The notes below the pieces were generated by a model. That model had not been told where the DNA came from. It searched no databases and saw only the letters and a program-made list of their open reading frames with translations. Of a DNA stretch of 64,000 nucleotides, positions 11,648 to 23,816 are shown in pieces. This DNA comes from Ancylostoma caninum (lineage: Eukaryota; Nematoda; Chromadorea; Rhabditida; Ancylostomatidae). The first letter of the stretch is position 1; each line of letters begins with the position of its first letter. A program made the position numbers and the translations under genes. The DNA is taken from contig JBAJFG010000347.1 of NCBI GenBank assembly GCA_037903475.1, positions 1,178,001 to 1,242,000 on the forward strand. The letters run 5' to 3'.

Positions 11648-12690
11648 CATCATCTCAAGTAACCTATGTACCAATCAACGTGTCGAACATACTAATATTA
11701 CTGGGAACTCGTTTTTATGGCAAACTTTAGGTGCTGGACTTACACCTCTTTATAACGACGCCATGCCTTTTGTACTGAAAATGGCGAATTCCGACGACTA
11801 ACAAGTTGAAGAATTCGTTCTAATTCACATCCACATTCAGCACTGTAGAAGGTGCTGTCTTGTTGCATATGGAATTATTCCCTATTTAACACAATATTCT
11901 TGAAGGCCAATGTTGTCTAACGGATATATGTCAGCCAACTTGTTAGTTATCGAATACTTATCTGTTATGCGCTATCCGTTATCCGGTAATTTTTGGCCTA
12001 TCCGTTATCCGTACACCGTTATCCGGATCATGGGAACTTTCGTATGCGCTCATCCCTGTTCCGAAAGTCTCCGTGTGTGAATTCCTCGGATCCCGTATCT
12101 CAGCCGACAGTAACACGTTGACGGAAACTGAATGTAGAGTGAACGCCGCGTGGAGCGAGTGGAGGCAGGTAACTGGTGTAATGTGCTGTAGGAAGGCGCC
12201 GTTGAAGCTAAAGTCAAAGATTTATCGCAAAGTAGTCCGACCGGTTGCGCTGTATGGAGCGAAATGCTGGCCGACCACCTTGAAGCACGAGCAGGCCCTC
12301 CACACAATGGAAATGAAAATGCTTCGCTGGACTCGCGGGATTACGCCTCTTGACAGAGTGCGAAACGAAGACGTACGCTCACTGTTTTGGAGAAGCACCC
12401 ATTACGGCAAAGTTGTGAGAGGCTCGGCTACGTTGGTAATGTCACGTATTGAGAAGTGAAGACAGCTCAGTCGCCAAATCAGCTATGAACATAACCGTGG
12501 AAGGACGTAGACCGAGAGGAAGACCAAGGGCTCGGTGGCTAGACAGGATTGAAGATGATATGCGGTTCCTCGAGCTTAATTTGCAGGATGTGTACGACCG
12601 AAAGAAATGGCGCAATCGCGCGAGAAACGCCGACCCCGACGCTGAGAAACAGGTTAGGAAGAAAAAGAAGTATTTGCAAATTAGCCAGCT

Positions 12691-13891
12691 ATAGCAAGGT
12701 ACAAATAAATGAATATACAGCCTGTTTCAAAAGTATAGGGATATCCTAATTTTTGCACATATCAATGCTCGCATTCTTTCATCCAGTATGATTTTACGCC
12801 CATTCGATTCAACGGGTCAGGAAGCTCTGAAACATTTCGTTTCAGTCAATAAGATCGACTCGCAGGATTTCTGTAATTTTTTGAAGAGAGAAGGTCAGAA
12901 ATTTGTTGCATCAAAAGTACAGGGACACGTGATGTTGAATGACCGTTTTGCTGGGACAAAATCAGTAAAAGATGAATCTACAACCGGTGGGCAATCCCTC
13001 ATTTACTTGCACTTTAATCATCCTACCGACCACGCTTTAAAAGTTGTTGCTGGCGAGACAGATTCCAAGAAGCTCCGAACACCTAGATTGACTGTTCCTC
13101 TACGGACGTGTCCTGATTGATTCGAGCTCACTCCCATCCAGAAATAACCAGCAGGAATCTGCCAATAGAGAAAGCTCTGCAAAGAAGGATTTCCATTCTA
13201 AGCTTTCCAACCTGGGTAAGCTGAGTCCATTTGGGGTGACTCTAATCGGTAGTTGCACTTTCTTGCCTGAAGTTTGAATGAAGTTTGAGATGAAGTTTCG
13301 ATAAAAGTAACACTGCAACTGTGGTACCGTGACATCTGCAAAGTTCTGACAGAGCTCTTGAATTACATTCTGTATGATTCAACCGCACGGGGCTACCTAC
13401 GTCATGCTCGCACTTGCGTCCCTAGCCGTGCAGTCATCGCACTCGAAGTTCATTCCTAAAAGTACTGCACCTCCTTCATTTGATACACTTATCCTAGTTG
13501 CGAAAAGGTTGTTTGGATGTCTTATATAGATTGGAGATGCATCTGAGTCCTTATGCAAGTAGGAAGTCTCATCTTGGAAGAGGAGCATGGGAGGTGGTTA
13601 CCGAGATTGGGATGCCACAACGAACCTGACGTTCGCAGTTCTTTATTTTTGGTTCATAAAGAACGTGACTGAACAAGCTCTAGCAGAAACTTGGCGATGT
13701 CGTATCAATACTACTGAGACAAGTCGCTGACAAAACTCCATTCTCATGCAACAAAACTAAATCGTCTTTGTGGGTTAGCAAACCTGGCGATATTATTGGG
13801 TTGGGGAATAAGTTCGTGCGGTTTTTTTCCAACTTGTTTTTTCACGGCGACTTCAACTTTTCTTGACCGGCAGTCATAGTCTATTTTGAAG
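12691..13891. other. spacer before copy 2; no exon 1 seen
   Basis: An open stretch at 12788-13120 (110 codons) and one on the minus strand at 13100-13318 resemble nothing I know. At about 13798 a GTTGGGGAATAAGTTCGTGC sequence looks like a mariner-type terminus, but I found no partner. This is where exon 1 of receptor copy 2 would be expected; nothing matching exon 1 of copy 3 (41063-41198) is visible. Confidence 0.4.
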
Positions 13892-16800
13892 CCCTTGGTT
13901 TGCTCAATTTCTTGAATGTGTTGCTGGCATTGACGTCGTTTTATCAGCTAATGTGCTTGTTGGGCGAACTGGTTAATGTTGCCTTCGCTCTCAGCGGCAA
14001 GGAAATCAAACAAAATCTATGCTTCGTGCTCATGAGCCCTTACCTGGTATTTATGTGAGTTTTGTTTTTTCTTCCTTTGTTTTCAATTGGCAGGCACTAC
14101 ATCAGAGAAGGCTTGCATTTTAGATGTCTGCAGTCAACAATGTTCCTTGTACTGGCACTAGACATATTAGTTGCTATACTGTTTCCGCTGAAGTGAGTAG
14201 TTAGAATTCCTGACTAACTCGATGGTCAGATTGTAAACGCTAAATTTCAGACTTTTTTAGGCACATGGTTACGAGACTGTGGATCTACGTGGGCATCGCA
14301 TCAATTCCACCTGTAGCTTACGCAGTACTTATTTTGTCCATGGCTACAGTAGAAATGATGTCCAGAAGAACAAACCCGAAGTAACTGTAAAAATTTTTTA
14401 TTCAAAGTGATGCATATTTCGAGAGGTCTTTCTATCCAAACGATCTTCCATTCAAGAATACTTCTCTGCAATCCACCGCTTTCCATGGATCCGAGAGTAA
14501 CCAACTTCTGGATTAACTGGAACGGTTTCTCAAATCTCGGCGTACTAATCATATACGTCGCTGTTTATGCCGTCGTCTCTAACCGAGGTAACTATATTAG
14601 CCAAATTACTTCTTTTGCCCGTTCTCCCAAACCGGAAGTCTTCGATGTCATGTTTCACTACTAGTTCTAGTTCTAGAGTATAATCAGTTTTTTTCTCGGA
14701 TGTTTCTCGCATCAGTAGACAGTTCCGTGATGATCTGCATGAAATCAGCCAACCGTTGCACTGCTGAAACATCCGGAATTTTTCTTCTTTCACTTTAACA
14801 ACTCTTCATTGTTTAGACAAACGTCGTAGAAAAATGGGAAGTTTGGTGAAGCAGACAACCGATAGGAAAGTAAGTAAACTTGTCCGATTAACCGTTGCTA
14901 CATTTTATTTCAATTCATAATAGTTGATTTGTTTTTTGTAGTTATAGCTAGTCTCAACAAAGAATACAAAGCAACTATGGAATATTCAACATAAAGTGTT
15001 TGGTGACAGCACAAAACGACGAATGAGTAAGAAGATAAGAAAACTCAAAATGCGTGCCTCTATCACCAGCGAAAATCTGAGAACTATTTTAAGAGGGCTT
15101 GGAGGCTTGGCATCCATTTTTTCAAAAGCAAAAGTAGTCTCAAGAATGCTTAATTGTGACGACGTGTAATAACACTTAGCTATTAGTATAAATTCATGAA
15201 AAATGGCTGGAAACTTATGAATTTGAAGTAGAAGGTAGTGCTCCGCCATCCTGAGCTCCCGTTAAGGCCTGTGGTCGACTCTCACACAACACTCTCCCTA
15301 GCATGCAATCTTTTAGTTCACATGGGTTTCAAACACCATTTCTCAAAATTACTGTGCATGCCAAGCTTCTTCATCCCGGGTTTGGAAGCCTGGATGAGGA
15401 AGCTTGGCATGCACAGTAATTTTAAGGCATTTGAGGGCGATGAAGCCTGGACTGTGCTTGAGCGCTCTGATACTCTTCCAGTACCAAAAATTGCTGTTTC
15501 AACAGACGCAGGTTTTCGAGCGGTCTCATCATGAACCGTTTCCGATGGCTTCCAATTATCCAACAAAAGAACGAGCGCGCCCCTGCAGAGTTTTTTCTTC
15601 CTTCTACCCCTTCAATCGTTCACTTCTTTCTTAGCTTCCCCACTTTTTTCGGAGCTCCACCCCCGGACATCGTACGAGATTCCTAGTGCTTTTCACCCTC
15701 CTCCTTTTGCTTCTCAACCTTTTTCCGGAGCGGAGTAGCTTATCAGACACCACTGGTGTGGATGGTTACGCGTCCAAAATTTGGTTCGAATCCGTTAACC
15801 ATCGTCGATTTCTATTCAGACATACATGAGCACATAGAAAGATGCTCATCTTTATAACACAGATATTCACCTTCACATATCCATACAGATGTAGTTATAT
15901 ACATACATATCTCGCATAAGTTAGAATATTTGAAAGCTCGTTAAGATTATCTTGCCTATGCAACAAAATCTATAATACTATACATATCGACGTCTCAATT
16001 AATACGCAAACGATTGCAGGTCCTGAATTCTCTGCTTTGGTTGATAACGATTTTTGTAAGCACTTGGTGTCCGTGCAATATTTCATTGGTGATCGCAGCT
16101 TGGTTCGAACAGAGTCAGGCGATTACACTCATTCAGAGCTATGTGGTGAGTAACTCTACCGCAAGATTTTAGAAACAGCAAACAAGGCCGAACGCAAATG
16201 TATGTCATCGGGAAGCGAGATGTTACCAGACTACGTGCGTGGCACACTGATTGAATGCCCCAATCACGGTAGCTTGGCACTGCGCCATTTTCGGTAACCA
16301 CGATACGCACCCCCCGAACATGTCTTCCCAGTGGCTACACCTCGAGATCAAAGCTTACTTTTTTTCCACACGCGCTGCGATCCCTCCTTTAGTGTCTGTC
16401 ATACTGAAGCGAGGATCTCGACTCCAAGTCATGAACCTGGGATAGCAGCTCATTTTTGAACTTTCAACGAAATGATGCTTCTACAGCAGGCTTCGGTGAA
16501 CATAAGCTCACTCAATCTAATTTGAAATGTTCCATAACAAACATGCTCTTTCTGAGACTGTTTTGTAGATTAAAGGCAGAACTCATAGAAATTCTCACTT
16601 CTGAAAAGATTCGATTACCGTGTAGCCGGTCGCTTGGCAATCTGAAAAGTAAGTTGAACACCCTGAATGGCCGCTTACCTGCGATTATACTTCAGTGGAC
16701 ACATCTGTCACGTTGGACAAAGTGGCTTCGCTGCCCCAGCAAACGCCATCGAGTGAATGTGCCCGTGTGGCTTAGTGCAGGGTAATGTATGGAATACGAA

Positions 16801-18739
16801 CCATACTTCAGGGTTTCGCGGCGGGACTCATCAGTGGAGCACTCGTCAGTGCTACGGACGCACAGGAAATACTGCTGAAATACTGCACTAAGACAGTTGC
16901 AGCTGGATTTCCCAGGGCCAAACGAATCCAGTATGAGATGAGGTGCAACGGAGATTGTGGAGAGTCTAACAGTTATTCGTACCAGCAGCTAGTCCCGTCA
17001 TCGCATACGAAACACAGAAACACTTCTGGTCGGGCACTCGGACTGCAGCGGCCCTTCACCGTTGCCGTAATGTCTGCCTTCTTTTTTTTGTGGTTGAGGC
17101 CTGGCAGGTTCTGCAACGTTTGCCGTGTTCATTTATCGGATATGGAAGTATATATACAGCAAAAAAAACACCAAAATGAACCAAACCAAAAATGGAAGCA
17201 TAATTCCAAGTGTTAACCCAAAATGCTGTTGGCTGCAGACTATTGCACTAGATTGCTCTAGTTTGGATTCTGCCGTAGTTTTTCTAAGCTCTTAATTGCT
17301 TTAAGGACAGCACCAGCTCGAATCTTCGCGTTTGAAATTCTGCTGGATTTTGGGGTTTCGAAGGACCTAAAACTCATAACCAACAGTGAAATAGGCAAAA
17401 ACGCAGGAGAATTCATGAAGTTGGGGTGCCATTTCCAGTTCGAATGAGCGCGCTCCGTTTGACAGTGATTCTCGCCAAGCGGAAGTCACACGGGCTTGTT
17501 AGGAATCACCGCGGCCTGTGTGCGCTGGTGCATGCCAAGGGGCTGCATTTACGCAAAGCAGGTGTGCCCGCGACTTCGATTTGGATTTCTTAGCAGGTTA
17601 GTCAAGGCATGCAAAACATAGGTACGCCAAATGGTAGAGTGCTGTTGTACAGTCTTCAATCCTTCACGTAAAAGGTTATCTTGAAGCTCGAAAAGTGCGG
17701 AACAATTTTACACGAAAACACTTCATAACGATGGAGGCCATGATCACTCCAAGATCCCGTCCTATAAGAATAGAAACAAATCACTAGTTTCGCCGACGCT
17801 TGAATCAAAACGAAAATTGTTTGATGTTTGTGTGGTTCATAAAATTGTAAAGGGCGTCAATGGAATGCACATTAGTGATTTTTACACAATAGTTCCGTCA
17901 GTAACGAAAGGATGTTCGTATAAAATTTTATATCACAAACCTGAAACAAGGTGTAGATTCACGAGATTCACAGTCCGTACAGGATCCATGTTTGTCTGAG
18001 CAAAACGGTAAAACCCAGCTGCGCGATTACTTCACTTAAAAAAGCTTTGAAAATGACTTTTCAAATGACCACAATTTACCTGTGGATTACTCAGCCTCGT
18101 TAAAACTCACTGCTTGACTGCACTTGTTTATTGTGTACTTGTCAATTTTAACGGTCTGTTCAGAGTCACTTACACTAACATTTTCTAGAGTGTTGAAAAG
18201 AATAGATAACAAATAAGTCATGATCCTTCGCGTTCGTTGTACACTTGTGATGTAGTTCATTACTAGCGGTTGAACTCCGAGTCGAGGATTTAGACGGGTG
18301 GTGCCTTTAAATGAATCACACATCATTCACATGCCTATCATATATGAAGTTACTGTTGTATAATATTGTTATACCCTTGCCATAACTGCACAACAACCCA
18401 GGTCGTTTTCGCTCTCATAGCTTATTCTGTGAACTACTACGTTTATTTCGCTAGAAATCATGTATATCGTCGAGTATTTCTGGAACAGTTGGAATGGATA
18501 CTTCCAAAGAGGTGTGCTACTGGGAACATCTTTGACAGTCACTTTTTATTCATATTCATTGAGAGAAATTACCAAATTATAGGTTCTTCGCTGGTGCTCA
18601 AACGAAAGAAACACGAAGCCGGATCAGTGTTTTACCTCCATTTCAGAAATGCTTATCACGTGACGCAGACATAGCATCTCGAATTAACCAGTCGAGGGTT
18701 GGAAACTTCGCTAATAACATCAAGCCGCGCAGGCTGTGA
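13892..18739 (+). CDS. Srsx-like chemoreceptor GPCR, copy 2, exons 2-9 (exon 1 not found)
   Basis: Exons: 2, about 13892 or 13916 to 14054 (TM2); 3, 14124-14192 (TM3, ALDILVAILFP, the DRY-region equivalent); 4, 14261-14380 (TM4); 5, 14457-14587 (TM5, LCNPPLSMDPRVTNFW); 6, 14817-14869 (basic third loop); 7, 16020-16145 (TM6); 8, 18402-18511 (TM7); 9, 18583-18739 (tail, stop TGA). Phases equal those of copy 3 and all exons are open. Exon 1 is not visible. At the site homologous to the copy 3 exon 2 acceptor, AG has become AA. An upstream AG (13890-13891) keeps phase and frame and would add nine codons. It may be a pseudogene missing its start, or a gene with a distant or diverged first exon. 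Confidence 0.78.
15345..15424. repeat. 32-bp near-perfect hairpin in copy 2 intron 6
   Basis: The left arm starts AAAATTACTGTGCATGCCAA at 15345 and ends at 15376; the right arm is 15392-15424. The only irregularity is one G-U-compatible pair. The loop is about 15 nt. It could be the core of a foldback element or a small-RNA precursor; sequence alone does not decide. Confidence 0.7.
16560..17215. repeat. dispersed repeat R1, block B then block A
   Basis: Block B (about 16565-16885) matches 52618-52922, including AGAAATTCTCACTTCTGAAA and a GGGTTTCGCGGCGGGACTCA segment. Block A (about 16905-17215) matches 52095-52385, including CAGCAGCTAG and CAGCGGCCCTTCACCGTTGC-like sequence. The order here is B-A; at 52 kb it is A-B. 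Open frames inside (16456-17216) have no recognised homology. It lies in intron 7 of copy 2, as the other copy lies in intron 7 of copy 3. Confidence 0.55.
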
Positions 18740-19580
18740 CCTCAACAAATGCTGATTCTCAAATACGGATTGCGACTTCAATATTTTCTTTTCCAGATCA
18801 CTTGAAAGCATTGATGCATGTTGTTTCTCTATGTAGTGTTGAAAGTTCATGTTTTTGCATGCTTGTTTGTGTGTTTTTATGTGCGTATTTTCCGAATAGA
18901 ACAGCAGAGGATTAGCACATAAATTATATCGGTTTTTTCGATTTTTCTGCGGGTCTAGCTTGATGCTAATGCAGACTAGTTTTCCAAGGTTCTCCAATAC
19001 GTCAAACACAAATATGACAACCATTTCTAAGACGTGGATCTATTGACTTTACAAATTTCTCTGCTCTTACAAGAAGGGCGGGTGAGCACAACCCTTACTG
19101 GGTTCTTCATTGCGCTGAACGCGAACATTTTGCATGTTGGCATTTGATTTTGCATGTTTTTTGCAGCCTGTTCAACGTGATGTTACGCGCTATAATTGAA
19201 CCCTGCTAAATGGTCTAGACTAACTCAAAATTCCGGCATGGATGATTTTCAATCACGGCGACAAGGAAAGGATGCTTCGGAATTGTGATGTGTACTGCAA
19301 TAAGCAGCTCGCAACGCCGCAATACCCAAGTCTGTTTGCACCTTGCCTCGGTCGTGTCTCTATCGGAAGTTACGCCGTTTTTCGCAAGGGAACGTGATAG
19401 GGCAGTACGAACTAAGAGGCAGTAGTAAATGGTATCAGGTGACCGTGGCACGAAGAGAAGTCTCACTCTCCATCAACATAACCTTGCCTCCCGCTGCATG
19501 CTTCAATCTTGTATTTCTTTTCCAGTAACAGATTCTCTTTGAAAATCAATTCAGCACTGTTTTACAAGGTGTCGTACTTA
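18740..19580. other. 3' flank of copy 2; no gene recognised
   Basis: The first 100 bp are homologous to the sequences after the stop codons of copies 1 and 3 (ATGCTGATTCTCAAATACGG and following). Beyond that I see no exon, RNA gene or element. Confidence 0.4.
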
Positions 19581-21140
19581 CCCTCTTATATAAATCATGG
19601 TAGTGCAACAAAATTTTCTAGAGCGCAGGCGTACGGGGGACTAGCACGTGATCGCATGCGCTCGCCGTGGGGCTCAATTACAGGCTGTGCCTCGCCAGGA
19701 TGCGAAGCTGACGGGGCATTCGGCCGATGTTTCGTCATAGATGCATAGACGTAGTGGAAGTCGGGTGCATTCAGGATTTCGCTGCGGTACCAGCGACTAG
19801 CGGTCTCGAGCCCTCGAGTGTTTACAACGATTTAACGTTGCATAGCAGCAACGCGGAGTAGCCTCTCAACTTGAGCTTCGGATTGACTCACTCAGTTTTG
19901 AAACGGTGGGCTATAACCATCCCATAAGGGACTGCACATGTTATGGAGGTTATAGCGATAGGATTCACTCGGTTTCCTCACTTGGGATATTCTCTTTGCG
20001 TACCTTTCATGTAAACACTGTCTTGAGGTCCCATGGGGATTGAGCAACCTAAGAATCCGTCTGTTTTTAAGAAGATCAGTTCAATCAAGTACACAGAATG
20101 AGTGGAAGAAGAACGCGTCATCATAAGCTGTTGTGACATTTTCTGAAACCTTATGTGCAATCGGTCAAACATTCTCAATAATTCCTAACTTTCTTCCATT
20201 ACTCTCGAGATTTACAAAGTGTGCGTTCACTGATGGACAGAAGTACCGGGGCCCCATAGTTCAGGAAAACATCAGGATAGTCGTCTACCGATCGAGAATG
20301 GGTCCGCCGTGGCCCAATAGTGGAGAAAACGGAAGGATACGGATATATCGATGGAGGTTGGATCCGCAGGGGCCCATTTGTGGGAAAATGCCATGGAACG
20401 AGTCCTGGAATGGGGATTCGGTCTGCCCCGGCCCAACAGTGAGGAAAGCATCGGGATACGGGTCCAATCGGGTCTGTCCTGGAATAGGTATTCAACGATC
20501 GAAAAAGGATCCGTCGTGGCCCTATGGTGGGAAAGCGGCACGATACGGGTCCATCGATGGATCGGATCTGCCCTGGCCAAATAATGGGAAGAACGTCAGG
20601 ATAAGTCCACGAATGGAGAATTTGTCCGCTGTGGCCGGTGGAGTCGGGGCACGCTTATTCGTAACTCACTCGACCACCTCTTCTTCCTCCCTGTGTACTG
20701 AAGCGGAAGCTCATCAGTTCGATTATCTCAATAACGTGAAGCTTGAATCATTACAGGTGATTACTCGCAAGGCATTGGTTACATTATATTGTTCACAAGT
20801 ACTAAAGCCATGTGAAAGATACTGCTGTGGAAGGTTGGGAGTGGCTGTCCATAACGGATTCATAGGCATGTAAGAAATGCGACAAAATACGTAGGTAGCA
20901 TCATTGCATCGAAATTAGCTTCACATCTGCAAGCAAGGCTAGGAAGACTTCAAGCTCGACATTGGCGAGGCGGCCGGACCAGTAGAATATATTCAATTTG
21001 TAGAGAGGATTTCGTGTTTGAGCTTAGCTAATGGTTATTTTTGCTTATTTGCTGATTTTCTAAGCTGTTCGCCTGTGTGAAGCTTTTGCGCATACCCCAA
21101 GTGCCCCACCCCATTTTCTAGCGTTCCGAAGGGGCACCAG
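19581..21140 (+). mobile_element. Helitron-like element H1a
   Basis: The left end, CCTCTTATATAAATCATGG followed by AACAAAATTTTCTAGAGCGC, matches the 5' ends of H1c (37231) and H4 (58279). There the element starts with TC after a host A; here the T has changed to C. The right end is the H1/H2 hairpin end (CTTTCTAG-like, then GCGTTCCGAAGGGG), with the terminal CTAG changed to CCAG. In between are about seven degenerate 60-bp units (20225-20640). No Rep/helicase frame is visible. It is 1,560 bp, close to H1c (1,513 bp). Confidence 0.75.
20225..20640. repeat. degenerate 60-bp minisatellite in H1a
   Basis: About seven degenerate units follow the pattern GGATCCGCCGTGGCCCAATA ... GAAAACG.. AGGATACGGGT.. 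CGATCGA. Read along the element from TC end to CTAG end, the unit has the same orientation as those of H2b and H3b. Confidence 0.85.
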
Positions 21141-21481
21141 CAATAAGATGTTCTGAAAGTTTGGAAGCATTTCGAAAGATTCTTGCTCCGATTTCATTAA
21201 CAGTTAATGTGCTAAAGTACTCACGCGGCCAAAAATTTTTTAAGGATTTTTTTTGCTGAAACTCTCGACAGCCCTTGACGACCGCGCGCATTTTCGCGTG
21301 TCTGGCACTTGGGATCAACTTCCCTTTCAACAGTGTGGCGCTCGCATGGTTTCACACATTTATGATAAGAAAATTGAGACTTGAAGGGAGCATCCGTCGA
21401 AATCCTCACCACCGAGTTAAACTGCCGTGACAAACATTGTCAGCATATCACAAATGGTCAGCGAACTCAAACAGTCATGAC

Positions 21482-22609
21482 CAGGGATGTGCGGCGGAAG
21501 TGAAATTTCAAATCCCGTAAAACGTGAAACGGAAAACGGGAGGCCAAAAATGGGCGGAAAACGGAAAGCGTAAAACGAGAAACGGAAAATTTTGCCCAAG
21601 CATGGGTTTGCGACCAGAAGTCATCTTCAACACTGGATTTTCTAGGCATCTTCTTGATGAGTATATGTGGTGACTCTTTCAAGTAATTAAGTAACTTCAA
21701 GTCCCACTGATGGTAAGCATTTCAAACGCCTAGAATATAGGTAGATCAAGGAGTACTTATCCTTCACCTAGTTACAAGAGATTACCTGGGTTATATAATC
21801 GATAAGTGGCTTCCTCACTGAATGTTTGAGTAGACGAGAAGCTCTTAAGTGTCAAAGTGCGACTTCTTTGCTTTACTTTGGAGCAGACCTATCCTGCAAA
21901 ATTTCAGACAAGAAGGTAACTATGGTAATTAATACGCTTGGAGTCCGAGAATGATCATTTTATCCACAAAGGATCCCGTAATAGTGCGATGGAGGAAGGA
22001 GGAGAAGAACAGCGTGTGGGGAACGTGAAACACAAGCAGCCCCAACACTGCAGAAGACATCAGGAGCCAGCGGCGCCAGTGTAGAGCTGAAGATCATCGT
22101 CAGATTAAAGCAGTGACAATTACGGTGTAGTCTTATGCTTTCGTTAAAAGAAAGCCTACATCATGCGTTGATTCGCAAGAATGCTTGATGCTCTCACCAT
22201 GGCAGGTCACAGTTTCATGGAAATTTTGTATCAGTCCACCTCTCATTTCTGTGAAACCTTTTTTGAGAATTTCGAGGAGAGCAGGGCATTTGTATGGCAT
22301 ATTTGGAACTACTATGAAGACCAGCAAAACCGCGACGAGACATTTGCCCTGCAGCTAAGACACGAAAAAAATAGTTTGAATTCCGTGGCGTTTAGACGTC
22401 GAATTTTACGTCATTGTTGTGAACATGTACACTGCGCATCGAAACTCGAGAACCCTCTTCAGGATAGGGAAGTACGCCGAAAACAACGATTCCCTCTCCA
22501 TGATTTTCCGGGATTTTCCGTTTTCCGGGCCAAAAACCCGTAAAACGTAAAACGTAAAACGAAGGGCGGAACACGGAAAGCGTAAAACGGAAAATTCCGC
22601 ACACCCCTT
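21482..22609. mobile_element. non-autonomous hAT-like element (hAT2)
   Basis: The left end CAGGGATGTGCGGCGGAA pairs with the right end TTCCGCACACCCCTT. The 8-bp sequence GTCATGAC is duplicated at 21474-21481 and 22610-22617. Both ends carry clustered GTAAAACG / CGGAAAAC motifs in opposite senses, as is common for hAT subterminal regions. It is 1,128 bp, nearly the length hAT1 has without its Tc1 insert. An internal open frame at 22181-22543 is unrecognised; no transposase domain is visible. Confidence 0.85.
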
Positions 22610-22617
22610 GTCATGAC

Positions 22618-23626
22618 TTGCCTGCGAAGAAATCGAAATCGAGGTCGCGAACACGCCTGCCTTTTGCGAACACTGCTTTCCCGCATGCACAAGGGCACAC
22701 CCGCAACAGTCATCCCGTACAACTGCGAACGCGTTCCGCGTTGTGAGACCCATGAGTGTCAAACGCTTCGTCGCAAGGGAAGCAGTACGCCGGTATCGTA
22801 AGCTTCTCGTGTGTTTCGCGCTGTTTCTCTATTGGATGTGGGTTTTAGGTCCCAAATAACCCCGAAATCCACGAAGATCTCGAACACGACTATTTGAGAG
22901 GGTGCTGCCTTTATATAGATAGTTTTGAAGAGACAATTTGGAATCTGGTTCCGGAAGGCTACTAGTGTCATAAGACCAGAAAAAAGGAGGACCTAGCCTT
23001 TCTTCCTTGGAGGCCGAAAGAAGTTTGTAAATGGTCTTTTCGGTGTAACAAGCAATTGTTTCGAGAGTATACACGTTCCTGTGGCCTGACGAATACGGTA
23101 GTGGTGGATATAACAAACATAGCGTATTTCTAAAAAGAAAATGTGGCTTTCTTACAGACATTGTATGGAGATGTACTCACTTCATAGGGAATTACTGCAT
23201 CAATTCGAAAACAGGGTCAAGTAGTTGATGGGAAGACCGCATGGCTCGCCGGACGCGACCAGAGAAGCGCGGCTCATCGAGCCACGCGCTCGTCAACGGA
23301 ATAGCGATGTTATTTGGGGTGCAAAAAACGAGCATCGCACCACTTTTGTGTTGTAGCCTGGCTTTTTGTGGGACAACTTCCGAAATGTTCCACGAAACCT
23401 AGGAATAATGCCGATTTGCAGAATCTTACTCTATATGAAGGGCAGAACCCCCATCGCCGCGCAAGGGATGACAGGTCAACGCTGCCATTGACCGCCTCGT
23501 CTTGCCCCATCTCCTTTGCCCGCCACCACAGGCTCAGTTGCGAAAATTCATACGCCCATGGTATAGGTATGTGTACAACATGGAAATCTTCAATTGTGAC
23601 ATCTAATTTCCAATAAAGACGAAATA
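22618..23626. other. unassigned repeat-like spacer
   Basis: Sequence at about 22620-22980 resembles 52900-53050 (CGTGTGTTTCGCGCTGTTTC and a CCCCGAAATCCACGAAGATC stretch), so an R1-type repeat lies here. A GCGGCTCATCGAGCCACGCG block at 23230-23300 resembles the palindromic end of the piggyBac-like MITE at 29765. No gene is recognised. Confidence 0.35.
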
Positions 23627-23816
23627 TTAGGTGCGTGCAAAAGTTCCGGGGCAGTTGGGTGTATTTCACCGTTCAACGTCATTTTGCTCCTTGCGTTCAC
23701 GATATCCTGCAGCGGTTTTCATGCACGCTGGTAGCCTGAAGCGTCTGCAACCTATTCCACTTTTGGCTCGGGTCTACGTCACAGTGTTGCTGTGTTTTGG
23801 GTGTGAAACCAATACT

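Larger units (their letters stand above)
9335..12058. mobile_element. non-autonomous hAT-like element (hAT1), itself interrupted
   Basis: The ends are CAGGGATGAG at the left and its complement CTCATCCCTG at the right. The 8-bp host sequence TTCCGAAA is duplicated on both sides (9327-9334 and 12059-12066). Eight-bp duplications and CAGGG-type ends are hallmarks of the hAT superfamily. Subterminal regions on both sides are rich in TATCCGTTATCCG-like motifs. A Tc1-like element occupies 10040-11647; without it hAT1 would be about 1,116 bp and encodes no transposase I can see. It inserted into an RTE element whose frame continues across the gap. Confidence 0.85.
7180..12690 (+). pseudogene. RTE-type non-LTR retrotransposon, broken and interrupted
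   Basis: The remnant encodes parts of an endonuclease plus reverse transcriptase. Endonuclease-type segments are at about 7250-7400 (RRHGVGIIVNDSYRDF, ISDRLMSIKI) and 7500-7850 (HLITYRSEGIATQIVYMPVR, ending WWK-like). Reverse transcriptase segments are at about 8600-9330: PIRLLCHTMKVFEQVLDSRL, FLDLEKAFDG-like, VHQGSALSPLLF and the LLYADNVVIAA-like catalytic box. The 3' part is at 12067-12690, with EFLGSRIS, KIYRKVVRPVALYGAKCWP and GRPRARWLDRIEDD. Several frameshifts and stops break the frame, so it is dead. It is split at 9334/12067 by a hAT element. A second RTE relic (37700-38510) carries the same VVRPVALYGAECWP motif. Confidence 0.85.

Noticed and set aside
12788..13318. Open frames on both strands as a possible gene before copy 2
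   Set aside because: No family is recognised, no splice pattern is evident, and the strands overlap. Left as unassigned spacer.
16456..17216. Consecutive open frames as a possible gene in copy 2 intron 7
   Set aside because: The same sequence recurs in another order at 52 kb with broken frames, so it is a dispersed repeat.
22181..22543. 120-codon frame within hAT2 as a transposase fragment
   Set aside because: No hAT dimerisation or catalytic motif is visible; the element is too short to be autonomous.
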